A stretch of 64,000 nt of DNA from Shewanella sp. KX20019 (GTDB lineage: Bacteria > Pseudomonadota > Gammaproteobacteria > Enterobacterales > Shewanellaceae), in NCBI RefSeq assembly GCF_016757755.1, contig NZ_CP068437.1, forward strand, positions 2,418,001-2,482,000. Reading direction: 5' to 3'. Positions 20,301 to 30,050 of this stretch are shown piece after piece. Positions within the stretch are counted from its first letter, which is position 1, and every line of letters starts with the position of its first letter. The notes beneath the pieces are model-generated. The model ran no database searches, was not told the DNA's origin, and saw nothing but the letters and a program-made list of their open reading frames with translations. Made by a program: the position numbers and the translations under genes.

Positions 20301-21039
20301 CCAATGTTTGTGGCGCCATGGAAGAGATCCCAAAAACAAACAAGCGCCTTGGCAGCTTATCCATTACGGTACTTGGGTCATCTAATGCGTCAAACAATGC
20401 TTGATGTAAATTGGCGCGGTGGTATTGGCTCTTATGTAATGTATTGGCATTAAATTCGATAAGTGCACGCCAGAGTATTGGCTGCCACGCTTGAGCATCA
20501 CTCAATTTGTCACCGTTTGGGGGCAGGGTTGGCTCATTGGCCTCCCACGCTGCTATCCAATCGGGTCGATAAACGAGGTATTGGTCGAAGATATCAGCGA
20601 TCTGGCCACAAAGTTGGTACAGCTTTAGTGGACTAGGTTCTGCACACTGAGCGGGATCATTATGGCTGTTAAGGTTTTCGTTACCATTATTGAGATAGTT
20701 AGCTAAAGGAGTAAAGTCATCTTGATCGATAAGCGACGGCAATAGCTCCATCAACTTCCAAGTCATAGCCGCTTTAGTAAAAGCATTCTCTTTTGGCACA
20801 TCATCAAGCAAGGTATGGCAAAGCTGCCAGATAAAACTCGACGGAAGCGGAAATTCAAGGCCTGCAGCAATGTTGTTTTGTCGTGCTATTTCTAGTCGTA
20901 ACCAGGTCGACATGCCAGGACTTTGAACCAATACATGTTCTGGCATCAGTAATGGACTGTCTGGCAGTGGCTGGGTTAACTCTGCAGCTAATAACTGCGA
21001 CAGAGCTTCCATTTGGTTGGATTGGACTAGATATAGCAT
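17320..21039 (-). CDS. recC: Exodeoxyribonuclease V gamma subunit RecC
   Basis: A 1239-residue RecC protein, the subunit that splits the duplex and recognises Chi. The N-terminal LVQSPGMSTWLRLEIA and the C-terminal inactivated nuclease-like region (about residues 880-1200) are typical. The length is slightly above E. coli RecC (1122), with linkers rich in D, N and S between residues 820 and 900. It is first in the recCBD operon. It starts 59 bases upstream of the end of the transglutaminase gene, so the promoter may lie inside or just after that gene. Confidence 0.95.
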   Translation of the reverse strand: MLYLVQSNQMEALSQLLAAELTQPLPDSPLLMPEHVLVQSPGMSTWLRLEIARQNNIAAGLEFPLPSSFIWQLCHTLLDDVPKENAFTKAAMTWKLMELLPSLIDQDDFTPLANYLNNGNENLNSHNDPAQCAEPSPLKLYQLCGQIADIFDQYLVYRPDWIAAWEANEPTLPPNGDKLSDAQAWQPILWRALIEFNANTLHKSQYHRANLHQALFDALDDPSTVMDKLPRRLFVFGISSMAPQTLDVLHYLAKRIDVIMLSLSPCQHYWGDIVDPRLRARMALQYANKQKLELEWEDKLEVGNPLLANNGKMGRELLDLMLELPEEHTAFNLDCYQDPGTDCMLHGVQHDILQLSTRGQILGPDATLYLNLDGRRLLQQDDQSITIRSCHSPLREVETLHDHLLEMLSNSKDHNGKPLAPKDIVIMMPDVAAYAPYIDAVFSAKKGSHYIPYAIADRGAVQESPLIASFLHLLNINQSRFGLTDILSILEVPSVLRRFELDVDDLTIIKRWLEHAGVRWGRDETSRAEHQLPAFEQNAWSLGIKRLILGYSFADDAPLYQQTLSVNGIEGQTAQALGKLLDFIEALDDVHAALASSCSLSERIAQLEQLLTEFYLVDDDEQVQLQEIRDAIVKLKEELTESGHCTPLPIEVLLNWFNSRLSESRVGQRYLAGSVNFCTLMPMRSIPFKVVCLLGMNDGVYPRVQHPVGFDLVAQMGPRKGDRSRRLDDRYLFLEAILSAREQLYISYIGNSERDDSERIPSMLVSELVEYCQLVYLPQALSREGWDTDHDGDNILNDDKVVNEDNQAAAKLVEQIEKAIEQQLICKQPLQPFDERLYQSKQNLDSLPIQQSYSAQWCPVPIIKDNNSNKETSAKGFINLHNPLLSATEPVTDDIEEIELSALIRFFRNPAQYFFNRTLKVDLSIEIRADDNDEPFSLNALERYKLQSTLINHAIESQTETPDEVLLERLKAQGNIPLKPFDNLLLGQYLHDITPLIGRSLYLKGESSQSIDIGIDLHLSNPSANTDDQTGVESSVNPIKLVGRIDDLSAKGLVNYRPGTANGRDLIRVYLRHLCLCAMNGKTDITRLNQPINSYLLDIGHFHVFAPVTAEQASSQLSLWLSYFKEGQLQPLMFMPRTALAYVEAEGDHLQKLREAQPQWLDEQSQLGEGMEPHFQRLYQFPDDFTESRFASTAETLLSPLLSLYHKGKLSELTTYVEAGIESANANSKTTKTNLSEEG

Positions 21040-21098
21040 GGCGTTCCTTTGACAAAAATGCGCTTATTTAAGCGGATCCTTACTCGAATTTATCCATT

Positions 21099-23201
21099 CT
21101 ATGTGTTTGTTTTATTAAGTGCCAATCTCTGTTTGATGATATTAATCTTTAGCCATCTTGATTGATTGATAAGTAACCTAGAAATGCGCTTAACAGCGGG
21201 TTTTGATAACGACTGATATTGAATAGCGACGTAATAGCGTGTGAGTTTATCAAAGCTCAGTGCAATGGTTGGAAAAGACTGTGCTACGCGCTGATTGTAA
21301 TGTTCAGGCCCTTCATGGGGCAGCCTAGGCAATGCTCGCCTAGCGAGTAAATGACACACCGAAAGATAAGCGTGGACATGCTTGTCTTTAGGATGAGAAA
21401 ACTGTAATAAACCTGCACTATAAGCGATAGCCAAGCCAATAATGGCAAGGGAGATTAGTATCAGCATGGCGAGTCTAGTTTGGGTGACTTCACCTAGGAG
21501 ATCTTGCAATACATCTTGCTGCTTATCGGAATCAAATCCAAGCACCCAAACACTCCAGAGGTAATCGATACCGGCAAACTTAAGCCGCAATTGATTAAAT
21601 AGTTCACTGGTTCTATGGCCAAAATACCCAAAAGGACTATCTAAGAGGTAACTTTCACTAGGATCAAAGAAGGCATCAAAACCTTGTTCAATTCTATCGG
21701 GGGCGATCATGGTCGTTGGGTCATATCGAGTCCACCCTTGATTGGGTAACCACACTTCTACCCAAGCATGTGCCATATACTGATAAATACTGTAGTAACC
21801 TGCAGCGGCGTTATACTCACCGCCCTGATACCCCGAGACTATTCTGGCGGGGATCCCAGTGGCTCTGGCCATGAATGCAAAAGCGCTGGCGTAATGTACG
21901 CAAAACCCGGCTTTGTTGTTAAATAGAAAATCGTCAATCTGTTCTCGGCCGACGGCAGGGGGCCGTAAGGTGTAATAATAGGGTTGCTCAGTAAAATAGT
22001 GCATCATAGCGTCAAGACGTTCCAGATCCTGAGGGTGCTTTTGTTTGAACTGCTCAGCAAGTGTAGTCGTTTTAGGGTTGCTATTCTTTGGTAGTATTAC
22101 GTTAATTTCATGAGTCGCTGCAGGCAGTACTCGTTCCATTTTTTGAGTCGGATAAGATATCAGTTTATACATTTTTTGCTGTTCTATCGCTTGTCTAGCG
22201 TACAGTCTGTGATCTGCGAGCATGACAATATCCCGTTCAGGGCTGGTGGCGACATCTAGGCCAAATAGCCATTGCTGCGAGCTAGGTTCTGCGATAATAG
22301 AGTAGGTCAGAGAGGGCTGTTTGATGCTTGCTAGGTTCGCTTTAAACTCAAGTAAACGCAGGTTTTGTGAAGAGCGTTGTGATAGTGAAACAGAGCGTTC
22401 ACTGGCTAATATTGAACTGCTCTGTGACCACTGCTGACCGTCGTAATCTTCCATTACGATAGCTCGCCAATATAAGTCTTTATTTTTGGGCTTATAACCA
22501 TCGGTAAAGGTTGCCCTAAAAGCAAGCTCAGCTGAGCGAGTGAGCTCGGTAATGTTTGCGAAACTCACGGTATTTGAAAGGCCTGTCTTTGCACCGCCTT
22601 GAGAGGGCACCATCCATAATGGAGGCAAGCGAGGAATGACTATAAATAACAAAATGGCTAATGGTAAGCTCTGAAGGATGATTTTACTGGCTAACTTGGC
22701 AGTGAATTGAAATCGAGCTTCATCGTGATAAAGACTGACTAACACGCAGGTGTTAATCACTGTCACTAGCATTAAATGTAATGTTGACCACAAAGCTTGT
22801 TGCTGAATAAAGGTCAAAGCAATCAGGAAATAGCCCACAAGTACCACGATATGAACATCGCGGCGATTGCGCATCTCTATGTACTTGAGGGCGTAACCTA
22901 GTATGAGTAAATTAATGAGCGCAATTAGCGCTCCTATCTGGTTAACGACCATGGTTAAGGTTATCGCTGATGCAATGCCGAGCGATGTGACTAACCAGCG
23001 GGGAGGGCGAGCAACCTTGCCAATATAGATCCCCAAACGCCAGATAATGCAGATAATGCAAATAGCCAAAGACCAAAGTGTAATTTGTTGATACAAAGGG
23101 GTTATAATGGCGACATTGGTTATAAGCAGCCACATTAGGGTATGGCGAGATAAGCTAAATCCGCTGCTGGAGTGATTCTTTTTGAGTTTTTGCTTACTCA
23201 T
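21099..23201 (-). CDS. Membrane transglutaminase-like protein (TgpA/DUF3488 type)
   Basis: A 700-residue inner-membrane protein. About six or seven membrane helices fill residues 15-200, then a periplasmic transglutaminase-like domain follows with the catalytic Cys in GFCVHYASAFAF, His in HAWVEVW and Asp in RYDPT. A last helix lies near residue 560, then a cytoplasmic tail. This is the architecture of Pseudomonas TgpA. It overlaps the DUF58 gene by eight bases and belongs to a moxR-DUF58-tgpA operon, a very widespread arrangement. The natural substrate is unknown. Confidence 0.88.
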   Translation of the reverse strand: MSKQKLKKNHSSSGFSLSRHTLMWLLITNVAIITPLYQQITLWSLAICIICIIWRLGIYIGKVARPPRWLVTSLGIASAITLTMVVNQIGALIALINLLILGYALKYIEMRNRRDVHIVVLVGYFLIALTFIQQQALWSTLHLMLVTVINTCVLVSLYHDEARFQFTAKLASKIILQSLPLAILLFIVIPRLPPLWMVPSQGGAKTGLSNTVSFANITELTRSAELAFRATFTDGYKPKNKDLYWRAIVMEDYDGQQWSQSSSILASERSVSLSQRSSQNLRLLEFKANLASIKQPSLTYSIIAEPSSQQWLFGLDVATSPERDIVMLADHRLYARQAIEQQKMYKLISYPTQKMERVLPAATHEINVILPKNSNPKTTTLAEQFKQKHPQDLERLDAMMHYFTEQPYYYTLRPPAVGREQIDDFLFNNKAGFCVHYASAFAFMARATGIPARIVSGYQGGEYNAAAGYYSIYQYMAHAWVEVWLPNQGWTRYDPTTMIAPDRIEQGFDAFFDPSESYLLDSPFGYFGHRTSELFNQLRLKFAGIDYLWSVWVLGFDSDKQQDVLQDLLGEVTQTRLAMLILISLAIIGLAIAYSAGLLQFSHPKDKHVHAYLSVCHLLARRALPRLPHEGPEHYNQRVAQSFPTIALSFDKLTRYYVAIQYQSLSKPAVKRISRLLINQSRWLKINIIKQRLALNKTNT

Positions 23202-24186
23202 TGGGGTTTGCCTGATGCTTACATTTATATAGCGCTAGATGAGTTTGTACATTAACTCTATGCTGCTCACCCTGCGCTGGTTCAATAATCGTTGCACCTA
23301 TGCTTAAACCGAATATTTGTTGATTTTGGCTCAGTTGTTGTGCCTGCCAAGAAAGGTAACTGAGGTTTAGCTCCAGATCGTGCGTGTCTGACTCGAGCAT
23401 TAGCCACAAAGGTGCGCCTTGCGGTTGTTGAAACTCCTTGGTTAACATCCCTCGACCTTGCGCCCATTGTTTCCAAGCAATCTGTTTTAGCGGCTCCCCT
23501 CTGACGTACTGTTTAAGCCCTTTAAATTCATCAACACCTGCAACGAATTTACCCAATTCGGGGCTATTATTACTCGATTGCGGGTGACTCCTCAGTGGAT
23601 GCTGATTCTTAATCGGTTTGGGGTAAATTACTTGAGTAATATCCAAGTCAACATGTGACCAAACCCGACATAGGCCCAAAGGGAAGCGCGATTCAACTTT
23701 AATTCTGCCGGGGGTTAGCGTACCGCGCTGAGTTCTGTCTACGCACAAATTAGACACAGAGGTGTCGTCAGTTACCTTTTTAACGACTTCACTCCCATGG
23801 CCGTGGAAATTAAGTTGGATCTCAAAAGCGTTATTTGCTGATGAAAGCAAGACTGGTATATAGCATGGTTGGCCAGCGAAGGTATTAGAGGGTGAAACAG
23901 TACTGCTTAGGGTGAGCCCTGCAAGGTTTCTATAGCTGTAAATAATGCAGGTATTGAATACACTTAATAGCAGGAAACTAAGGCCCATGACCAAATTGTT
24001 CTGATAATTTGTGCCAAAAACAAACAGTAGGCTGATGAGTAGTAACCAGCTGAATCCAAAGCCTGTCGGTAGGATGAAAATACTCTTATGGCTTAAAGTG
24101 ACTCTATAGGCCGCAGGGATCCTTCGTGATAACCAGCGGCTAAAACGGTTTCGCAGACGCTGCTTTACACTAGTGTGTTTTAGCAT
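23194..24186 (-). CDS. DUF58 domain membrane protein
   Basis: A 330-residue protein with two membrane helices at about residues 35-80, then a beta-rich part and a DUF58 segment (GVDEFKGLKQYVRGEPLKQIAWK). DUF58 resembles a von Willebrand A fold without a full metal site. It always pairs with MoxR ATPases and often with transglutaminases, as here. The start is 57 bases after the moxR stop. A role in MoxR-driven assembly of an envelope complex is inferred. Confidence 0.85.
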   Translation of the reverse strand: MLKHTSVKQRLRNRFSRWLSRRIPAAYRVTLSHKSIFILPTGFGFSWLLLISLLFVFGTNYQNNLVMGLSFLLLSVFNTCIIYSYRNLAGLTLSSTVSPSNTFAGQPCYIPVLLSSANNAFEIQLNFHGHGSEVVKKVTDDTSVSNLCVDRTQRGTLTPGRIKVESRFPLGLCRVWSHVDLDITQVIYPKPIKNQHPLRSHPQSSNNSPELGKFVAGVDEFKGLKQYVRGEPLKQIAWKQWAQGRGMLTKEFQQPQGAPLWLMLESDTHDLELNLSYLSWQAQQLSQNQQIFGLSIGATIIEPAQGEQHRVNVQTHLALYKCKHQANPNE

Positions 24187-24243
24187 AAATGGCTTTGATA
24201 AAGATAAACTGCACCGGCGTTAGAAAACAAAAATCGTAACGCA

Positions 24244-25149
24244 TTACAGAATTGGATTGACCTTGTTCAATATAATGCTTGATATCACATCACCTTGTAA
24301 ACGGTTCGCTTGAGTCATTCTATGTTCAGCAACCAGCGGGAATATGGTTTGAACATCCTCTGGCACCACGTAGTTTCGACCGTTAATCATCGCCCATGAT
24401 TTAGCCGCTTTTAAGATTGCCTTGCTAGCTCGAGGTGATAATCCTGTGCCTTCATTTAATTCTCGGGAGACATTAACCAGTGCCAGAATATATTTTAATA
24501 ATGAATCTGAGGCAGTAACAGTATCAACCTTTTGCTGTAGCTCACTTAACGTCATCGCATTTAAGCATTGTGGTAGTACGACGTTATCTAAGTCTTGTCC
24601 TTTGAGCATGGCCATCTCAGCATCTGGGCTAGGATAACCAATAGATAACCGCATCATAAATCGGTCGAGTTGTGATTCTGGTAGCGGAAATGTTCCTGAC
24701 TGCTCGCTTGGGTTTTGAGTGGCAATCACAAAAAAAGGCGTTGGTAGCGGATAAGTTTCCCCATCAACGGTGATCTGTTTTTCAGCCATTGCTTCTAAAA
24801 GTGAACTTTGTGTCTTCGGACTGGCACGATTTATCTCATCGGCGAGGATCATCTGTTTAAAAATGGGACCAGGGTGAAACACAAACTTGGTTTGTTGTTT
24901 GTCAAAAATGCTCACCCCAAGAATATCGGCTGGCAGCATGTCACTGGTAAACTGAATACGCTGATAACTCAAGCTCATACTTTGTGCCATGGCGTGTGAC
25001 AAGCTGGTTTTACCCATACCTGGTTGATCTTCAATTAGCAGGTGCCCTTTGGCAAAAATACAGGTTAGTGCAAGCATGATTTGATGCTTTTTACCCAGCA
25101 ATACTTGCTCTAGCTGATTAACCAAAATCTTCACATTTTCATTGGGCAT
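24244..25149 (-). CDS. MoxR-family AAA+ ATPase
   Basis: A 301-residue cytoplasmic AAA+ ATPase. Walker A GMGKTS is at residues 44-49, Walker B and its partner are in ILADEINRA, and sensor 1 is in VIATQNPSEQSG. A C-terminal lid domain carries the arginine finger region RFMMRLSIGYP and a sensor 2 region GLSPRAS. MoxR proteins act as chaperones for assembly of partner proteins; the partners here are the DUF58 and transglutaminase proteins immediately downstream. Confidence 0.92.
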   Translation of the reverse strand: MPNENVKILVNQLEQVLLGKKHQIMLALTCIFAKGHLLIEDQPGMGKTSLSHAMAQSMSLSYQRIQFTSDMLPADILGVSIFDKQQTKFVFHPGPIFKQMILADEINRASPKTQSSLLEAMAEKQITVDGETYPLPTPFFVIATQNPSEQSGTFPLPESQLDRFMMRLSIGYPSPDAEMAMLKGQDLDNVVLPQCLNAMTLSELQQKVDTVTASDSLLKYILALVNVSRELNEGTGLSPRASKAILKAAKSWAMINGRNYVVPEDVQTIFPLVAEHRMTQANRLQGDVISSIILNKVNPIL

Positions 25150-25348
25150 GGTTACCCCTTGATTGATGTTTTAATGAATCGCTTCTAAGACATATCTAGC
25201 AAATTTAATTCGATACGCAAGTCATAACTATGATGGAAAATTGAACCGCTTTCCACTTTGATACGGTCCGAGGTGTTGAAATTATTATTACTTTAAAGCG
25301 TTGTCACTATGTCAGCTGCTGTTGTTTGATATTGGCTCTAGCCGTCGG

Positions 25349-26065
25349 CTAACTTACCTGCGCTAACATTGGGCTGAGCAAGACGCGCTGCTTGGCATTT
25401 ATAAATTGTGGCTTGAATAAAAAACCTTGGACTAAATCAACTCCGAGCTCCCGTGCAAAGATTAGTTGCTCTTCGGTTTCAACCCCTTCTAACACAGTCA
25501 ATTTATTGGTTTTTTTTGCAAAACTTATAAGCGCGCTGATGAGATGATGATACTGAGGGTTTTTTGCTGTTTCTAACCAGTATTTATCAAATTTTAAGCA
25601 GCTAACTTGACTCATTAGATCGATTGAAAGCATGGAGTGGGGCGCTCCTACATCATCCAAACCAACGGGAATATCAATTTTTACCAACTGTTTGATAAAA
25701 TTTGCAGCAAGATGTGCGTCATTGATACAGGTATTCTCAATAATCTCAACACAGACATTGTCTCTTTGCCGTAGCAAAGACAACATTTCAGTGCTATTAA
25801 ATTCAATCGCGTGGGGATCAATGTTAACAAAGAGCACCCCATCGTTAGGTGCATGTTCTAACTGAAAATATTTAGCTGCCATTTCAACACTGTTGAGTAA
25901 CTCGTGATGTGCGTGTAACTCTTCGAACACAATATTGGGGGCTATAGCTGTTCCGTCTGGGTAATAAAAACGAGAAAGTGCTTCATAGCCATAGATCCCT
26001 TTTGTGTGAGGATTCAATAGCGGTTGGAACTCAGCGCTCAAAAGTAGTCCTGACAGCTCAAACAT
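25349..26065 (-). CDS. EAL-domain protein (c-di-GMP phosphodiesterase-like)
   Basis: A stand-alone EAL domain of about 238 residues with no sensor domain. YEALSRF carries the signature Glu. The Asn in FVNIDP, Glu in VEIIENT, Asp pair in LDDVG, Lys in LKFDK, Glu in LEGVE and Gln in QGF are all present, so catalysis is possible. The loop after the Asp pair reads DDVGAPHSML instead of the usual DDFGTGYSSL. The second ATG (26065) is preferred because AGGA is seven bases upstream; the first ATG at 26071 is too close to it. The gene stands alone. Confidence 0.85.
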   Translation of the reverse strand: MFELSGLLLSAEFQPLLNPHTKGIYGYEALSRFYYPDGTAIAPNIVFEELHAHHELLNSVEMAAKYFQLEHAPNDGVLFVNIDPHAIEFNSTEMLSLLRQRDNVCVEIIENTCINDAHLAANFIKQLVKIDIPVGLDDVGAPHSMLSIDLMSQVSCLKFDKYWLETAKNPQYHHLISALISFAKKTNKLTVLEGVETEEQLIFARELGVDLVQGFLFKPQFINAKQRVLLSPMLAQVS

Positions 26066-26363
26066 AGTCATTTCCTATCATAGCTCTTTCGTGTGGAATG
26101 ATAATGATTAACACTATCACATATTGAGTTAAACGAAATAGATATTACACTTAAGTGACTTATTTATAGGCATTTATGAATTATTTAAAAGATTAATTAA
26201 GAAATGGCTAATTATCGTTCTACTAGGATATCAATACTAAAGCACTAGCCTGTAAAACGAATATGAGTGCTCTTTCTCCATGGCTGAACCGCTGTGTTTG
26301 AAGCATAAAACTCGCCACTTGTACCTAATTGACTCAGCGCTCTTGGGCAGTTCATGATTAAAT

Positions 26364-28295
26364 TTAGTAAGGGTATATTAGCTCATCTTTGGAAAGTAAT
26401 TCCGGCGTTTTACCTTGCTTAACTTGATAGATAATTCGATAACTTAACACCGCTTGCACATACTCTCTTGTTTCAGTGAACGGCATAGACTCAATAAAAC
26501 TCATTGCATCTAACTGTGCATCGCTCTTTTTAAGCCAGCTCTTTACCCTATGCGGACCTGCGTTATAGGATGCTGTCGCTAAAACTCTATTATGATCGAA
26601 CTGTTTAAGTAAACTGGAATAGTAAGCACTGCCCAAGGCGATATTGAGTTTTTCATCGTAAAGGCTGCGTTTTCCTCGATAGTTAAGCTTGGCTTTTTTG
26701 GCGGTTTGTTTAGCCGTTGCTGGCATTAGCTGCATGTAGCCTCTAGCGCCCACTCCCGAGGTGGCATTGGGGTAATAAGCACTTTCACGCCTTGCAATGG
26801 CGCGTATTTCATCAATATCTACGCGATACTTTTTACTGGCACTGGTAAAAGAGGTTTGAGCGGCATAAGGAAAACGCATATCCATATCGTTCCATAATTT
26901 AGCCTGAATACTCGCTTGCACACCTAAGCTGTGCCATTTTTGTGTCATAGCATATACGGCGTACTCTTTTTGCATCGCTTTATCATATCGATTTAATAGC
27001 ATTACCCATTCAGCGCGCGCATCTGACTGTTTATCTAATGCCAATAACTCAGCGACCCGAGCAAGCCCTTTATCTGTACCGATTTGGCGTTGACGTTCAG
27101 TAATGCTAGGCGTTGGTTTATGCTGGATCTGAAAGGGGACACTAATGGCATTTGCGGCTAAAAAGCCGTAAAAATTACGTTGTTGGCTAAGCGCTGTGAA
27201 TAACGTTTTTGCTTGCTGCTGCTTTTGCTTATCGTCACTACTTTGTAAAATATTTGCCCGCCAATATGTCCAACGGGCAGTATTTTGTTTCTCATTACTG
27301 AGCAAAGGAAGGAAATGTTCAAATTGAGAGCGCTGGTTAGTTCGCAGCGCCCAGCGAAGTCGCATCTCAACTAAATCGTCACGATCAAGTAGCGGCAGCA
27401 TAGTATCGACAAAGCTTTTTAACTCTTCAGTTTGGTAAATCAATGCTCTGCGAACGAGATAGCGGCTTAGTTGCCGTCCTTTGTACTCGCTAAAGCGGTC
27501 CGCCTTTTGGTATTTCGCAAATAATTTAACGGCTTGTTTCAGATCTTTTTTAGCTAACCGCCTAATGCCGATATCGACAATAGTACCATTTATCTTGGCT
27601 TTACTACTGTATCTTGAGGTATGACGCAGGCTACGCGGATCTTTGTATACAGTGACTAACCGTTCTGCAGCTTTTTTATTGGTGGTGATTTTTCTAGATA
27701 GATAGCTTAACAGACCATATTGACCCTGCTCAAAGCTTAATAGCATTCTAGACCAGATCATCTCTTGCGTTTGAAAGCCGGCTTTCTTCCACTCGCTAAA
27801 CAGCGGGTCACACTCTTTGGGACGTGAACGACCATAGAGCCACAGTTCGCTTGCCCCTTTGTAAGCGAGCTGTTTATCACCTTTCTGTAGTTGAGCACGA
27901 AAGAAATAGCACTGTAATGAGACGTTGTTAGGTTTTAGGGGGCTTACGGCGAGAAAATCATTCCAACGCTTTTGTTGTCCGCTGCGGATTAGATAGCGGT
28001 AACGCGCAGTATTATACAAAGGGCTACCGTCAAACTGCAGAAAAGAGCCTGCGGCTTTGCTGCCAGGCTGTTTCAATATCGATTCGATATTGTTGTGAAA
28101 ATCCAAATAAATGGCTAAAGGGTAATCATCTAATTGAGAACGTAATTTTTGGTATGTATTTAGTCTTTGTTTATCGAGTGCTTGTTTTGCATCGAGGTAA
28201 AGTTGCTGCTCAGGTGTTAATGCCGTTGCAGCAGCAATTGGGGAGAAGATGAACGTTATTACCGCTAGTAAAATGCCACGTAACTGCTTGTGCAT
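26364..28295 (-). CDS. slt: Soluble lytic murein transglycosylase
   Basis: A 643-residue periplasmic enzyme that cleaves peptidoglycan glycan chains with formation of 1,6-anhydro ends. A signal peptide ends near residue 24. A long alpha-helical superhelix (U and L domains) covers residues 30-470. The catalytic SLT domain near residues 480-610 has its Glu in RRESAYYP and the motif GARGYMQLMPATA. The length equals that of E. coli Slt70. The ribosome site GAGGG is nine bases from the start. Confidence 0.94.
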   Translation of the reverse strand: MHKQLRGILLAVITFIFSPIAAATALTPEQQLYLDAKQALDKQRLNTYQKLRSQLDDYPLAIYLDFHNNIESILKQPGSKAAGSFLQFDGSPLYNTARYRYLIRSGQQKRWNDFLAVSPLKPNNVSLQCYFFRAQLQKGDKQLAYKGASELWLYGRSRPKECDPLFSEWKKAGFQTQEMIWSRMLLSFEQGQYGLLSYLSRKITTNKKAAERLVTVYKDPRSLRHTSRYSSKAKINGTIVDIGIRRLAKKDLKQAVKLFAKYQKADRFSEYKGRQLSRYLVRRALIYQTEELKSFVDTMLPLLDRDDLVEMRLRWALRTNQRSQFEHFLPLLSNEKQNTARWTYWRANILQSSDDKQKQQQAKTLFTALSQQRNFYGFLAANAISVPFQIQHKPTPSITERQRQIGTDKGLARVAELLALDKQSDARAEWVMLLNRYDKAMQKEYAVYAMTQKWHSLGVQASIQAKLWNDMDMRFPYAAQTSFTSASKKYRVDIDEIRAIARRESAYYPNATSGVGARGYMQLMPATAKQTAKKAKLNYRGKRSLYDEKLNIALGSAYYSSLLKQFDHNRVLATASYNAGPHRVKSWLKKSDAQLDAMSFIESMPFTETREYVQAVLSYRIIYQVKQGKTPELLSKDELIYPY

Positions 28296-28343
28296 CTCTT
28301 AAACCCTCTTTCAATGTCCCTATTGCCAGATATGTTGTTCTAC

Positions 28344-29837
28344 TTACTGCGAGATGAGTTCATCTTCAGCTAAGCTTAGCGCTTTATCCAGCAACTGGGT
28401 ATCGACTTTTTTACTGGTTTCGACTCCGAGTTGCTGCATCTGGTGAGCTTGGCGGATCACGTTGCCTTTGCCGGAGGCTAACTTGTTCATGGCGTTGCTA
28501 TAATTTTTATCTACAGATTCAATAGCGCGGCCGATTTTTTCCATGTCTTCTAAGAAGCCACATAGTTTGTCGTATATTTTCCCCGCCTGCTTTGCTATTA
28601 ACTGAGCATTTTGATTTTGATACTCATATCGCCAAATATTATTAATGGTTCTTAGTGCCACTAATAAATTTGTTGGGCTAACCAGCATGATGTTACTTTC
28701 AAGTGCGTAGTTAACTAGACTTGGATCATGTTCTAATGCCAGTAAAAATGCAGGTTCCAGAGGAATAAACATCAGTACGTAATCTAAGCTCGTTAAGCCA
28801 TGAAGTTTTTGATAATCCTTGTGGCTTAAGCCCTTAATATGAGCCCTAACAGATACTATGTGCTCTTTAATTGCTTGAGCACGAACAGCATCGTCGTCAC
28901 TGTTAAAATAGCGCTCATAGGCAATAAGTGACATTTTGGCGTCGATAACAACGTCTTTGTTTTCTGGTAGGTGGACAATGACATCTGGCTTGAAACGTTT
29001 GCCATCTTCATTTTTTAGGTCCGCTTGGGTGTCGTATTCGTGACCTTCACGTAATCCGCTTTCTTGTAATACTCGCTCTAAAATAACCTCGCCCCAGTTG
29101 CCCTGTTGCTTGTTATCTCCCTTTAACGCTCTAGTAAGGTTAATGGCGTCTTGGCTCATTTTGAGATTGAGTTCGGTCAAAGAGTCGAGTTGATGCTTTA
29201 ACGCGCTGCGTTGACTTTGTTCATGAGAATAAGAGGTTTGTACTTGAACTCTAAACCCTTCTAGCTGTTGCTTAAAGGGGGCGAGTACGCTGTCGAGTTG
29301 TTGGTTATTCTGACTCTGTAGTTTCTCGCTTCTCGCTTCAAATATTTTGGTTGCTAGGTTTTCAAACTGAGCATTAAGCCTAATTTCGCTATCTTCTAGT
29401 AATTGAATCTTGTCGTTAAGTGCTTGCTGTTCAGCATCATAACGTGCAGTCATGGTTTGCTGCATAGCATTTGATTTAGACAACGCTAGTTGGGTTTCCA
29501 TCTGTTTACGCTGATTGTCGCTTAACGCTAGTTCAAGCTCATCGGCTCTTTCTGCTTGTGCTTGTGCTTTTCCGAGTTGTTCTATGCGCAGTTCTAGTTT
29601 TTCTTGTAACTGATTTAATTGGTAATCTTTTTGATGAAGTGATTCTTTAAGTTCTAATATTTCGCCATTAAGATCAACTTTTGTTTGTTGAATGTCATCT
29701 GTAAGCTGTTGACGAACGTATTCCCACTTAGCGCGTGTTTTACGTTGGTTAAACAGGGCGCCGATTAAGATAGAAAGAAAGGCGATGGCGATTATGATGA
29801 TAATTTCAGGTGTAGAAAAAGCGATATTTAAAGGCAT
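28344..29837 (-). CDS. rmuC: RmuC family protein
   Basis: A 497-residue protein with one N-terminal membrane helix (residues 10-27), a long coiled coil (about 40-210) and a C-terminal RmuC domain of the restriction-endonuclease-like fold. The conserved stretch PDVIVHLPENKDVVIDAKMSL contains the nuclease-like D and DAK residues. RmuC limits recombination between inverted repeats; the mechanism is not well known. It lies 48 bases upstream of slt on the same strand. Confidence 0.93.
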   Translation of the reverse strand: MPLNIAFSTPEIIIIIAIAFLSILIGALFNQRKTRAKWEYVRQQLTDDIQQTKVDLNGEILELKESLHQKDYQLNQLQEKLELRIEQLGKAQAQAERADELELALSDNQRKQMETQLALSKSNAMQQTMTARYDAEQQALNDKIQLLEDSEIRLNAQFENLATKIFEARSEKLQSQNNQQLDSVLAPFKQQLEGFRVQVQTSYSHEQSQRSALKHQLDSLTELNLKMSQDAINLTRALKGDNKQQGNWGEVILERVLQESGLREGHEYDTQADLKNEDGKRFKPDVIVHLPENKDVVIDAKMSLIAYERYFNSDDDAVRAQAIKEHIVSVRAHIKGLSHKDYQKLHGLTSLDYVLMFIPLEPAFLLALEHDPSLVNYALESNIMLVSPTNLLVALRTINNIWRYEYQNQNAQLIAKQAGKIYDKLCGFLEDMEKIGRAIESVDKNYSNAMNKLASGKGNVIRQAHQMQQLGVETSKKVDTQLLDKALSLAEDELISQ

Positions 29838-30050
29838 GTGAGAAGGCTCTTAACATGGTTGATGAGACGGTAGAGTGGCATGCTGCTTTAAACACTGCAA
29901 GCTTAAGTACATTAACTATTAAGTAAGTGCTGCAGACGTAATCAGCTGTTAATAAAATGTAATTATATGAAGGTGGCGAAATCTTTTACACGATAGTGCG
30001 GTCTGAGTATTTAAGAGTTTTAAATTAACAAATATAGAGGATAGCGGCCA

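Noticed and set aside
26100..26363. Possible promoter or small RNA between the EAL gene and slt
   Set aside because: AT-rich sequence with no clear -35/-10 pair or terminator; nothing firm to report.
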